NCBI RefSeq assembly: GCF_034432235.1
Contig: NZ_DAOUCJ010000029.1
Location: 1-64,000 of the forward strand
Length of the DNA: 64,000 bases
Origin: Thermoflexus sp.
GTDB taxonomy: Bacteria; Chloroflexota; Anaerolineae; Thermoflexales; Thermoflexaceae
Reading direction: 5' to 3'
Of the stretch, positions 43,016 to 50,897 are shown piece after piece. Positions within the stretch are counted from its first letter, which is position 1. Each line of letters begins with the position of its first letter. A program made the translations under genes and the position numbers. The notes beneath the pieces were generated by a model. It was not told the origin of the DNA. It searched no databases and worked only from the letters and a program-made list of their open reading frames with translations.

Positions 43016-43807
43016 ATGGGAACGGTTTCCCGCCGACCTCACGCCAGGGTTGCGCGGAGGATTCCCAATCCCCTGCCCCCGGAAACGCCGAAGGAAGCGG
43101 TCCTCCGCTGGCTTCAGGAAGGGGAGATCCAGCTCCTGGGTCTGGTCCCCTGGGGATCCAATGCGACCTTTCTCGTGGCTGTCGTCCATGAGGGGGTAAC
43201 GGGGCTGGCGATCTATAAGCCCCAGCGGGGCGAAGAACCCCTGTGGGATTTCCCGCATGGCACGCTGTGGTATCGAGAAGTCGCCGCCTATGTGGTCAGC
43301 GAGGCCCTGGGATGGGGGCTGGTGCCCCCCACCGTGCTGCGACGCTCCGGCCCCTATGGTCCGGGGGCGCTCCAGCTTTACATCGAGGCCGATCTGGAGG
43401 AGAACTATTTCACCTTTCGGGACGATCCCGCGTTGCAGCCGGTTCTGATGCGGCTGGCGGTCTTCGACCTGATCACCAACAACGCAGATCGCAAGGCGGG
43501 CCATTGTCTGCGGGATCGCAATGGGCGGATCTGGGCGATCGACCATGGGATCTGTTTCCATGTGGAGCCCAAGCTGCGTACGGTGATCTGGGATTACCGG
43601 GGGCAGCCGATCCCGCAGGACATCCTTCATGAGGTTCAGGCGTTCTATCAGCGGCTGCGGGAGGATGAGGGGTTGCGCTGGGAGCTGGCCCGTCTGCTGA
43701 GCCCGGAGGAGATCGCCGCCCTGGAGGAACGAACCGCCGCCCTCCTCAAACACCCCGTTTTCCCCCACCCCGGGCCCTGGCGCTCCGTGCCGTGGCCGAT
43801 GATTTAA
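43016..43807 (+). CDS. SCO1664 family protein (distant PI3/4-kinase-like)
   Basis: A 263-residue protein. It contains VYKP-like lysine region AIYKPQRGEEPLWDFPHGTLWYREVAAYVVSEALGWGLVPPT, the kinase-like catalytic segment LAVFDLITNNADRKAGHCL, and the metal-binding-like IWAIDHGICFH. The family shows distant similarity to phosphatidylinositol 3/4-kinases (Lys, then D-x-N, then D-H-G). Kinase activity on a small molecule is plausible but unproven. It is third in the conserved trio. The ATG at 43016 has only a weak SD, so the start is uncertain by some codons. Confidence 0.85.
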   Translation: MGTVSRRPHARVARRIPNPLPPETPKEAVLRWLQEGEIQLLGLVPWGSNATFLVAVVHEGVTGLAIYKPQRGEEPLWDFPHGTLWYREVAAYVVSEALGWGLVPPTVLRRSGPYGPGALQLYIEADLEENYFTFRDDPALQPVLMRLAVFDLITNNADRKAGHCLRDRNGRIWAIDHGICFHVEPKLRTVIWDYRGQPIPQDILHEVQAFYQRLREDEGLRWELARLLSPEEIAALEERTAALLKHPVFPHPGPWRSVPWPMI

Positions 43808-43852
43808 GGGGGATCCGAAAAGCGGCCTGGCGGCCTGCGAAGGAGAGTGGTC

Positions 43853-44347
43853 CTATTTCTGTTCCAGCCTTCCCTTCAGCTGTTGCTGCAGGAATTGAAG
43901 CTCCGGGCTCTTGATCTCTTTCAGCCGATCGACCAGCTGCTTAAAATTTCGAAGCCTATTCGTAATCACCCGGTGCAGGTCCGCCTCCTGATCCGGCAAA
44001 CCGAACTGCTGGACATCAATTTGATTTCGACGGGCCACCTCCAGTCTCGGGCAAAGGATCAGAATGAGATGCCCTCGCTCATCATCCCGAAGCACCCGGA
44101 TGTTAAAGGCGCCTGCTTCTCCTGCCACCTGTGAACTCACCGAGCTCAGGCCCCGAAGATAGTGAGGCTGGAGGCTGTGTGGATCCTCGTCCATGATGGC
44201 GATCGCATTCTGTAAGCGTTGCAGGCGCCTGCATATATTTCCTTTGCCGCTATGGTGGAAGATCCGCATGCCGGGGATTTCCAGCGCACGGATCAGCACC
44301 TCGTCCGGCTTGCATTCGACAAGGATCCGTCTGGGGTGCTGGCTCAT
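43853..44347 (-). CDS. Small TOPRIM-like protein partnered with an AAA ATPase
   Basis: A 164-residue protein. Its first 60 residues show the TOPRIM order: strand with Glu11 (RILVECKPDEVLI), a glycine-rich turn HHSGKGNICRRLQRL, then the acidic pair D53-x-D55 in NAIAIMDEDP. A long helical C-terminus follows. TOPRIM folds act in nucleases and primases. The ATG overlaps the upstream ATPase stop by four bases (44344-44347), so the two proteins are made together. The whole resembles an OLD-type protein split in two, or the PARIS ATPase/TOPRIM pair. The TOPRIM assignment is by pattern only. Confidence 0.6.
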   Translation of the reverse strand: MSQHPRRILVECKPDEVLIRALEIPGMRIFHHSGKGNICRRLQRLQNAIAIMDEDPHSLQPHYLRGLSSVSSQVAGEAGAFNIRVLRDDERGHLILILCPRLEVARRNQIDVQQFGLPDQEADLHRVITNRLRNFKQLVDRLKEIKSPELQFLQQQLKGRLEQK

Positions 44348-45321
44348 CGTTCCTCAGGCTGTCCCAAAAATCGTTCCAGATCGAAGAAAAGATCCGCCCC
44401 GATGTCCATCAGCTCCTCGATCTCGGTTGCTTCCAGCATCCGAACCCGGGTTTGTGATTCCTTCCAGTAAGTGAAAAACACACCCACTTCCTCTCGCCTG
44501 GCTTTTTCAAGAATAGGCAGAAGGAAATAAGGGTTATGGGTAGAAATGAAATACTGATTGGATGAATCCATCGCGATCCGTTCCGCCAGATACTTGGTGT
44601 GATATGGGAAAGCATGCGCCTCGGGCTCCTCCAGGATCAGGATCGCGTTCTGGTTCGATTCGATGGCGACGAGGTGAAAGATCAGCCGCTGCAGGGTATC
44701 CGAGAGCACCGTATACGGATGAGCGATGATGACTCCATCCACCTCTTTCTGGATTTCGATCCTGGATTCCTGGGGTTTCAACACGATGCGGAGATCGTAT
44801 TCCTTGAGGAGATCGGCCACGAGCTGGCGCAGGCTTTTGCGGGTGAGCAGAAGCTGCATCAAATTCTCCCCCGCCACAGGGCGCAGGAAATCCGATTCCC
44901 GTCCTGGGAACCGGGTCAACGGGCGAAAGCGATAAAACCGGAAGGGGGATGAGGATGGAGGGCTTCCCCCGCCGTTCGCCAGAGCGCCGTCCAGGGAATA
45001 CCGGTAGGAGAATGCCATCTCGGGGCCTTGGGCATCCAGGCGAAAGAGATCTCCTTCCGCTTTCAGCGTCCATTGATAGGATCCCGCGCGAACCTGAACG
45101 GCGCTCTCCACATCCTCGTCATAAAACAAATTGGAAACGGTTTCGCATCGGATCGCCGTTTTCAAATCGCGCTCGTAAGGCACGGAGAAGATCCCCATGG
45201 CCTCGAGGAGATTGGATTTCCCGGTATTCGGGGGACCGATGAAGAGGTTCACCCGACGGCAGGGGAGATCCAGCTCCTTGATGGATTTAAAGCGATGAAT
45301 CTCCAGAGACGAGATCCTCAT
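44344..45321 (-). CDS. OLD/SMC-like AAA ATPase
   Basis: A 325-residue ABC-type ATPase. SSLEIHRFKSIKELDL opens the chain. Walker A is GPPNTGKS (29-36), a signature-like VLSDTLQRL spans 205-213, Walker B is ILILEEPEAHAFP (227-239) and the H-loop is ISTHNPYFL (259-267). It lacks the C-terminal TOPRIM of OLD nucleases; the downstream overlapping gene supplies one. Such ATPases sense or load on nucleic acids in several anti-phage systems. The start at 45321 has a weak SD. Lower-GC stretches suggest possible acquisition. Confidence 0.85.
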   Translation of the reverse strand: MRISSLEIHRFKSIKELDLPCRRVNLFIGPPNTGKSNLLEAMGIFSVPYERDLKTAIRCETVSNLFYDEDVESAVQVRAGSYQWTLKAEGDLFRLDAQGPEMAFSYRYSLDGALANGGGSPPSSSPFRFYRFRPLTRFPGRESDFLRPVAGENLMQLLLTRKSLRQLVADLLKEYDLRIVLKPQESRIEIQKEVDGVIIAHPYTVLSDTLQRLIFHLVAIESNQNAILILEEPEAHAFPYHTKYLAERIAMDSSNQYFISTHNPYFLLPILEKARREEVGVFFTYWKESQTRVRMLEATEIEELMDIGADLFFDLERFLGQPEER

Positions 45322-45375
45322 CGCGCGCCATCCCGTCCGGATTTCCAGATACAGGTCGCCCGGATCCTCTTTTTG

Positions 45376-45381
45376 AGTATA
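45376..45381 (-). promoter_or_regulatory. -10-like element upstream of the ATPase/TOPRIM pair
   Basis: TATACT on the minus strand, about 55 bases before the ATPase ATG, in a T-rich context. A convincing -35 is not seen. It is the only promoter-like hexamer noticed in the 254-base gap to the next gene. Confidence 0.35.
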
Positions 45382-45575
45382 ACCCGGAAGCCGGATCTCC
45401 GGTGTCCGAATGGACGCCGCTGGCCTTAAGTTCGGTAAGGCGGGATGGCTCCTTCCCCTTTCCTCAAGTCGCCAGGTGAGGTAGAGAGAAATTTAGGGAC
45501 GGGTGTGCCCCTCTTGCGCCCTGCTCTGAGAGTTTCCATGGAAAAACCTGCGCCGGCGATCCTGCGGATCAGGGC

Positions 45576-46637
45576 TCAGGACCCCGGGCGGATGACCACG
45601 GGCACGGCGTGTTGCTCGTCTGTCCCATCCGGGAAGGTGCTGCCGAGCAGCCGGCCCCGCCCCCGGGGCTGGACGTAGCCGTCGTTCTGGACGACCCGCG
45701 CCCGGAGCACGTGTTCTCCGGTCTCTGGATGCTCCCATCGATAACGCCAGACCGTCCAGACATAGGGTGTGGGCCCCCGGATGAGCTCGGCCTCCTGCCA
45801 GCTCCGGCCGTCGTCCACGCTGACCTCCACCCGGGCGATCCCGACCGGGCCGGAGAAAGCGATGCCCCGGATCTCCACGGGCTGCGCCGGGATCATCCCG
45901 GAGCCCGGGTGATCGATCCGAGAGTTCGGTTTGATGATGGCTTCCTTCGACCAGCCCTGGGCCTCCCAGTAACCGATATGTTCCCCTCGGATCAGCTCGA
46001 TGCGGGTGATCCATTTCGGCTGCTTCATGCCGTAACGGCCCGGCCACAGAGCCCGCAGCGGAAACCCGTGCTCCGGGGGCAGGACCTCGCCGTTCATCAT
46101 GTAAGCCAGAAGGGAATGGGGATCACGGGCCAGGCTCACCGGGATGCTGGTGTGGTAGCCGTCGGCCGCATAGAGGACCACCTCCGTGGCCGTGGACCGC
46201 GCTCCGGCCATCTCGAGGAGATCGGCCATGCGCACTCCTTTCCACACGGCGTTGCCGATCAGATCGCCGCCCACCGGATTGCTGATACATTCCAGGGTGC
46301 GCATCTCGATGACCGCGGGCATGGAGAGGAGATCCGGGTAGGTCAGGCGGAGCGGGCGCTCCACTTCCCCCGTGATCTCCAGCGTCCAGGCCCCCGCATC
46401 CACCCGGGGAACGGTGCCGTATTTCACCTCGTAGAACACGTGGGTAGGGGTGATGGGAACCGAGGATTCGATTTCCCAGCGCTCGGGGCCGGGGAGCTGA
46501 ACCGGCACCCGGGTGGAAGGGAGGGATTCGTCCGGCGAGGATTCAGGCAGGGGAATCCGACGGGCGCAGGCCGCCGCGGCGGCCCCCAGGGCCCCGCCGA
46601 TTAAAAATCGCAACACTTCCCGCCGCCGCCAGAGCAT
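45576..46637 (-). CDS. Tat-exported molybdopterin-dependent sulfite-oxidase-family protein
   Basis: A 353-residue enzyme. The Tat-type leader WRRREVLRFLIGGALG runs into AAAC24, so lipid modification is possible. The molybdopterin domain has the metal-ligating Cys117 (MRTLECISNPVGG), DGYHTSIPV and PLRALWPGRYGMKQPKWI. The C-terminal immunoglobulin-like dimerisation domain is also present (RVEVSVDDGRSWQEAEL). It would oxidise sulfite or reduce S/N-oxides outside the membrane; a haem partner is not adjacent. GGAGGAG before the ATG supports the start. It follows a DoxX-like gene on the same strand. Confidence 0.9.
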   Translation of the reverse strand: MLWRRREVLRFLIGGALGAAAAACARRIPLPESSPDESLPSTRVPVQLPGPERWEIESSVPITPTHVFYEVKYGTVPRVDAGAWTLEITGEVERPLRLTYPDLLSMPAVIEMRTLECISNPVGGDLIGNAVWKGVRMADLLEMAGARSTATEVVLYAADGYHTSIPVSLARDPHSLLAYMMNGEVLPPEHGFPLRALWPGRYGMKQPKWITRIELIRGEHIGYWEAQGWSKEAIIKPNSRIDHPGSGMIPAQPVEIRGIAFSGPVGIARVEVSVDDGRSWQEAELIRGPTPYVWTVWRYRWEHPETGEHVLRARVVQNDGYVQPRGRGRLLGSTFPDGTDEQHAVPVVIRPGS

Positions 46638-46672
46638 TGGAGGCTCCTCCCGCCGTTTGGGAGGGCTGGGGA

Positions 46673-47074
46673 TCAGCCGTGGGATCGATCCCTCAGGGGG
46701 GCGATCTTCCAGCGCCCGTAAGCGATGAAGCCGGACAATCCGCCCAGCACCGCGTTCATAAAGATGTTCTGAAACTCACCGCGGGCGAGATGCCATATGG
46801 CCGCGCCGATCATGATGAAAACCAGCCCCAGCGCGGCCAGTGGCGTCAGCCGGGTCTGAATCCGAACCACGCCGGGCAGGATCAGGCCGATCCCTGCCAG
46901 GATCTCGGCTGTGCCGCTCAGCTGATGCCAGATACGGGGAAGCTCATACATCCAGGCCATCGGAGCGGGCAGGCCCGGCGGCACGATCCAGTGGATGATG
47001 CCGGTGATGAAAAAATACACGCCGAGCACAACCTGGAGGAGCCAGAGGATCCCATGGATCATATTTCCCTTCAT
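46673..47074 (-). CDS. DoxX-like membrane protein
   Basis: A 133-residue protein with four membrane segments and the DoxX-like pattern GVYFFITGIIHWIVP, WHQLSGTAEILAGIGLILPG and a basic C-terminus. DoxX-family proteins are linked to quinone or thiosulfate redox and membrane stress. GGGAGGG before the ATG at 47074 decides the start over an upstream frame. It lies 35 bases upstream of the molybdopterin oxidoreductase, so a shared electron-transfer role is possible but unproven. Confidence 0.8.
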   Translation of the reverse strand: MKGNMIHGILWLLQVVLGVYFFITGIIHWIVPPGLPAPMAWMYELPRIWHQLSGTAEILAGIGLILPGVVRIQTRLTPLAALGLVFIMIGAAIWHLARGEFQNIFMNAVLGGLSGFIAYGRWKIAPLRDRSHG

Positions 47075-47191
47075 GGTTTCCCTCCCGTTCGCTCGAGCTG
47101 AGGGAAATCGATCCTGTGCCCATGGCTTCTTGCCCCGCATCCATAATATCCGTCCTGCTCTCTTCGTGCTAACCCTTTCACGGGCCCTTCG

Positions 47192-48991
47192 CTATCGGCC
47201 GGACATGCGCAACCGTTCTACCAGCTCCGCCGGCATGCGGGCGGGGGGCAGGCAGCGGGTGCCCACGCACACATAAGCGGCAGGCCATCCGTCCAGCGGG
47301 AACCCCTGGGCCTGGATCGCGGGCGCATCCTGGCGGGGATCCATGGGGATCACCACCCGGTGGAAGGGATCCCCGTGCCAGGCCGCCCGGAGCAGCCGCC
47401 GGGTCTCCAGGTCCTCGCGGGGGCCGATCACGTGGACTCGCACCGGCTCGGTGATGGCTCGATACACCGCCAGCCCATAGGGGGCCGCCGCGAAATCGTA
47501 TTTCACATATTCCTGTTCGAAGGCCAGGAGCGTCCGCTCCGCAATCTCCCGAGCCCGGAGATCTCCAGTGAGGTCATACAGGGTCAGGTAGAACTCGGCG
47601 GCCGCCGCGTTGTCCTCCAGGGGTTTCTGCCGGATCCGCAACGCGCCGATGGCGTGGGGGTCCTCCGGCCGATCGAAAAAGCCGCCCCCCTCCGGATCGG
47701 CCAGCGCCGACTCCAGATAAGGGCGCAGCCGGAGCGCCCGCTCCATAAAGCGCCGCTCCCCGGTCCGCTGGAAGGCGGCCAGGGCGGCCCGGGCGTAGTG
47801 GATCTGATCGCCCAGGAGCGGAGGAACGCCCTTCGCGTCCGCCCGTTCCCCATGGATGTCCATGTAATGCACGAGGGCGCCGGTGGAGGCATCGAAGGCC
47901 CATTCCCATACGGCGTCGAGGTTCCGGAGGGCCATTTCCTGCAGCCGGTCTTCCTCCAGGATATCCGCGGCGATGAGCAAGGCCAGGGCCATCTGGCTAT
48001 TCCAGTTCGTGTAGACCGTGCGATCCACCGCCGGCGGGGGGCGCATCGCCCGCTCCCGTCGGGAGAGCGCATAGTATTCTTCGTCCGCGTCCTGGCTTCC
48101 CCAGAAGACCTCGCGCTCCGGGTCATAGAGGGTCCGCTGGATATATTCCAGCGCCCGCACGGCCGCCTCTCGGAACCGCTCCTCCTCGAGGACTTCCGCC
48201 GCGTAGAGGTAGAGGGGGATCAGGCGGGCGTGATCCTCCAGCATTTTCTCGAAGTGAGGAAGGCTCCAGTCGCGGGTGGTGGAGTATCGGAACCATCCGC
48301 CTTCCACATGGTCATACATCCCGCCCTCGGCCATCCCGTGGAGGGTGCGGCGGACCATCTCGGCGAGCCGTTCGTCGCGACACCCGCCGCGGACGTATTC
48401 CACCAGCAGGAGGAGGCAGGCCTCCGGGTGGGGGAACTTGGGGGCCTCACCGAAGCCGCCGTAGACCGGATCGTAGGCCCGGGCGATCAGTCCGATCAGG
48501 TGCATGGGGATCGTCCATGAGAGCTGGGCGCCGGGTCGGGCGACTGGACGGCTCGCCTCCTGCCGGCGTCGGGCGATCTCCTGGGCCCGGCGCTGGATCT
48601 CGGAGCGATGGCTCCGGTAATACTGGAGCACCTGGAGGAGGACCTGGCGCATCTGCATCGGGGGGATATAGGTGGCTCCGGTGAGGATCTCGCCGTCCGG
48701 GGTCAGGAAAACTGTGGTCGGCCATCCGCCCATGTTGTAGCGGGCGTTGATGTCCGGCCGCCGGTCGGTGTCCACGCGGATGGGGACGAAATACGTGTTG
48801 ATGAGCTCTGCGATCTCCGGGTCGGAGTAGGTGCCCGTGTGAACAGGATCGCCGGGGATGCCGCGATCCATCACGTGGCACCAGTGGCACCAGGTGGCGG
48901 AGATGCTCAAGAGGATGGGCTTGTCCTGCTCCTGGGCCTCCCGGAATGCGGCCTCGCCCCACTCCCGCCAGCGCACACGGGTCTCGCCCAT
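47192..48991 (-). CDS. DUF255 thioredoxin-fold / glycan-epimerase-like protein (YyaL type)
   Basis: A 599-residue protein. An N-terminal thioredoxin-like domain holds the CxxC motif in SATWCHWCHVMD (Cys35, Cys38), followed by RVDTDRRPDINARYNMGGWPTTVFLTPDG. The remaining 430 residues form an (alpha/alpha)6-barrel-like domain (GGMYDHVEGGWFRYSTTRDWSLPHFEKMLEDHA). The family (spermatogenesis-associated protein 20 / YyaL) has no settled function; it is shorter than the usual 670-700 residues, mainly at its C-terminus. GGGAGG before the ATG supports the start. Confidence 0.9.
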   Translation of the reverse strand: MGETRVRWREWGEAAFREAQEQDKPILLSISATWCHWCHVMDRGIPGDPVHTGTYSDPEIAELINTYFVPIRVDTDRRPDINARYNMGGWPTTVFLTPDGEILTGATYIPPMQMRQVLLQVLQYYRSHRSEIQRRAQEIARRRQEASRPVARPGAQLSWTIPMHLIGLIARAYDPVYGGFGEAPKFPHPEACLLLLVEYVRGGCRDERLAEMVRRTLHGMAEGGMYDHVEGGWFRYSTTRDWSLPHFEKMLEDHARLIPLYLYAAEVLEEERFREAAVRALEYIQRTLYDPEREVFWGSQDADEEYYALSRRERAMRPPPAVDRTVYTNWNSQMALALLIAADILEEDRLQEMALRNLDAVWEWAFDASTGALVHYMDIHGERADAKGVPPLLGDQIHYARAALAAFQRTGERRFMERALRLRPYLESALADPEGGGFFDRPEDPHAIGALRIRQKPLEDNAAAAEFYLTLYDLTGDLRAREIAERTLLAFEQEYVKYDFAAAPYGLAVYRAITEPVRVHVIGPREDLETRRLLRAAWHGDPFHRVVIPMDPRQDAPAIQAQGFPLDGWPAAYVCVGTRCLPPARMPAELVERLRMSGR

Positions 48992-49073
48992 CCCTGGCCT
49001 CCCTCACCGAAGCGCTCATTGAGTTCATCATAAAAGCGAGGGGTTAGGGGTGCAACTTTCCGGGTTTGAGGCG

Positions 49074-49318
49074 CGTCGAATGCCTTCGACCTTGCCAGCG
49101 GGAGCGTCGAAGGAATTCGACCTCGAGGGGCCTTCGGCCTTCTGGCCGGACTCCGCCGGCCAGAAGGCTTTCGCGTCGGCGCAGGCCGACGCCCGGCGCG
49201 GAGCGCCTCACAAGGCCGATTTCCATCGGCGCAAAAGGCCTTTCGGCCGGTGGCCGGCCGGCGCCGGCCGGAAAGCATCTTCGCGTCGGCGCGGGCCAAC
49301 GCGGGGCGTGCCAGCGCT
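49074..49318. repeat. Intergenic multi-hairpin repeat, copy B
   Basis: Colinear, inverted homologue of copy A (18038-18261). Blocks are: GTCGAAGGAATTCGAC (49106-49121); arms GGCCGG/CCGGCC (49144-49161); arms GCGTCGGC/GCCGACGC with loop GCAG (49173-49192); and GCCGATTTCCATCGGC (49215-49230). The last is the exact reverse complement of the copy A block. A further GC-rich inverted array (49244-49270) and a decayed second GCGTCGGC block (49283-49302) extend it. It fills most of the 515-base gap between the DUF255 and DUF4058 genes. Confidence 0.85.
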
Positions 49319-49445
49319 TGAGGAGACCCCTAAGATGAGAGGGTGGGAAGCGCCCAAGGTGCCCCGCATCCCTCATCTGGAAGGGAGGAGAGGCATCGAT
49401 GGATCCCTCCGAAGAACCTCGCCGGGATTTCCCGGGTGGGCTGCG

Positions 49446-49473
49446 TTTGCCCGTGTGAGCGACCGGTTATAAT
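49446..49473 (+). promoter_or_regulatory. Promoter before the DUF4058 gene
   Basis: TTTGCC (49446-49451), a 16-base spacer and a perfect TATAAT (49468-49473), with the ATG about 33 bases further at 49507. Confidence 0.45.
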
Positions 49474-49506
49474 GAGAGCCAGAGCGAACCAGGCGGGAGG
49501 TCGGGC

Positions 49507-50288
49507 ATGCCTTCCCCATTCCCCGGTATGGATCCCTATCTGGAGCGGCCGGATCTGTGGCCGGACTTCCACAGCAATCTGGCCTCTGAAATTCAGGCTC
49601 AGTTGAACCGCCAGATCACGCCGCGTTACTTCGCGCGCCTGTCGGTCTCGATCACATATGAGGTGGTGGAGATCGGGGAGGCCCATATCGTGCGGCCGGA
49701 TGTCTCGATCCATCAGCTTTCCCCTTCTTCGGAGGCGGGGACCTCCGTAGCCATCCCGCCGGCCCCCGTGAAAAGCCGGATCCCCCTGGAGGTGCCGTTG
49801 CGTCTTTACAGCGTCGGGATCCGTAAGACGGACACCGAACAGCGGGTGACGGTGATCGAGATCCTCTCGCCGGTGAACAAGCGGGTCGGGATGAGGCCCA
49901 CGCCGACTACCTGCGCAAGCGGCGGGATCTCTTGCGGTCCGCGGTTCATCTGCTGGAAATCGATCTGCTGCGGGGCGGGGAGCGCCCGCCCCTGGAGGAC
50001 CCGGTGCCTCCTGCTCCCTATTACGTGATCCTGAGCCGGGCAGACCGCCGGCCGACGGTGGAGGTGTGGCCGATCCGGCTGATGGATCCGCTGCCGGTGC
50101 TTCCGGTTCCGCTGCTGGAGCCTGATCCAGATGTGCCGCTGGATCTGGGGGCGGCGGTGGCGACGGTCTACGAGCGCGGGGCTTACGGGGTGCAGATCGA
50201 TTACCGTCAGCCTCCTCCCCCGCCCCCCTTCTCGGAGGAAGAGATGGCCTGGCTGGATGCCCGGTTGCGGGAACGGGGCTATCGATAG
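49507..50288 (+). pseudogene. DUF4058 family gene broken by a one-base frameshift
   Basis: The first 128 codons read as a normal DUF4058 start (MPSPFPGMDPYLERPDLW, IRPDVSIHQL-like VRPDVSI, VTVIEILSPVNKRVG). After GTCGGG at 49885-49890 the frame is lost. The other frame continues the family pattern at once (DEAHADYLRKRRDLLRSAV, HLLEIDLLRGGERP, then VPLDLGAAVATVYERGAYG) to the stop at 50288. Restoring one G in the GGG run (49888-49890) rejoins both halves into about 260 residues. It may be a real mutation or a homopolymer sequencing error. GGGAGG precedes the ATG. Confidence 0.85.
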
Positions 50289-50360
50289 GCCAACCGGGAC
50301 GGTCGGGCTCCGTAGAAGCGTTTGGGAACCGCTGTGGAGCGAGCCCCAAGTAGCTCCTGT

Positions 50361-50873
50361 TTATGAAGCGACGGCCGCCGCCTGGCGTTCCATCTCCGCC
50401 CGCTGGCGGCGCAGCTCCGCCAGGGTCTTCTCGGTCGCTTCCATCAGGGCCATCAGCTCCTGGCTGGAGCGATCGAAGGCCCGCCCCAGCACCCGCAGGA
50501 ACAGCATCAGGATCCCCAGCCCCCGCTGGACGTCGGGATCCCCCAGCGCCTTCACCAGGGAGACCGGCCCCATGCGGGGCAGCTCCTTCATGCGCTCCGG
50601 CGTCAGCTCCCGGTTCAGCTCCTCCACCAGGCGGCTCATCATCACCGTGATCAGGGTGGGCTCCACCATCTCCACCACGTGGAGCAGATACGCCATGTTG
50701 GCCCCGATCTTCAACAGACGGGGGTCCATCAAATAGGACAGGGAATCGGGGAGCAGCTCCACCACGTCCTCGAGGAGGGTCAGCGCCCCGGTCTCGTTCA
50801 TCCGGATCAACAGGGAAAGGGCCCGTTCCAGGGCTTCCTGGGCCTTCGGGTCCTGAAGGGTTTGCTCTGTCAT
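50361..50873 (-). CDS. DUF1641 family protein
   Basis: A 170-residue helical protein. It matches DUF1641 through ALSLLIRMNETGALTLLEDVVELLPDSLSYL and GPVSLVKALGDPDVQRGLGILMLFLRVLG. The family is commonly encoded beside sulfide:quinone oxidoreductases or formate dehydrogenases and is of unknown function. Here it is 24 bases downstream of the oxidoreductase gene. The C-terminal 30 residues form a charged coiled coil. AGGAGG before the ATG supports the start. Confidence 0.88.
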   Translation of the reverse strand: MTEQTLQDPKAQEALERALSLLIRMNETGALTLLEDVVELLPDSLSYLMDPRLLKIGANMAYLLHVVEMVEPTLITVMMSRLVEELNRELTPERMKELPRMGPVSLVKALGDPDVQRGLGILMLFLRVLGRAFDRSSQELMALMEATEKTLAELRRQRAEMERQAAAVAS

Positions 50874-50897
50874 GGCCGCATGCCTCCTGCCTCGAGT

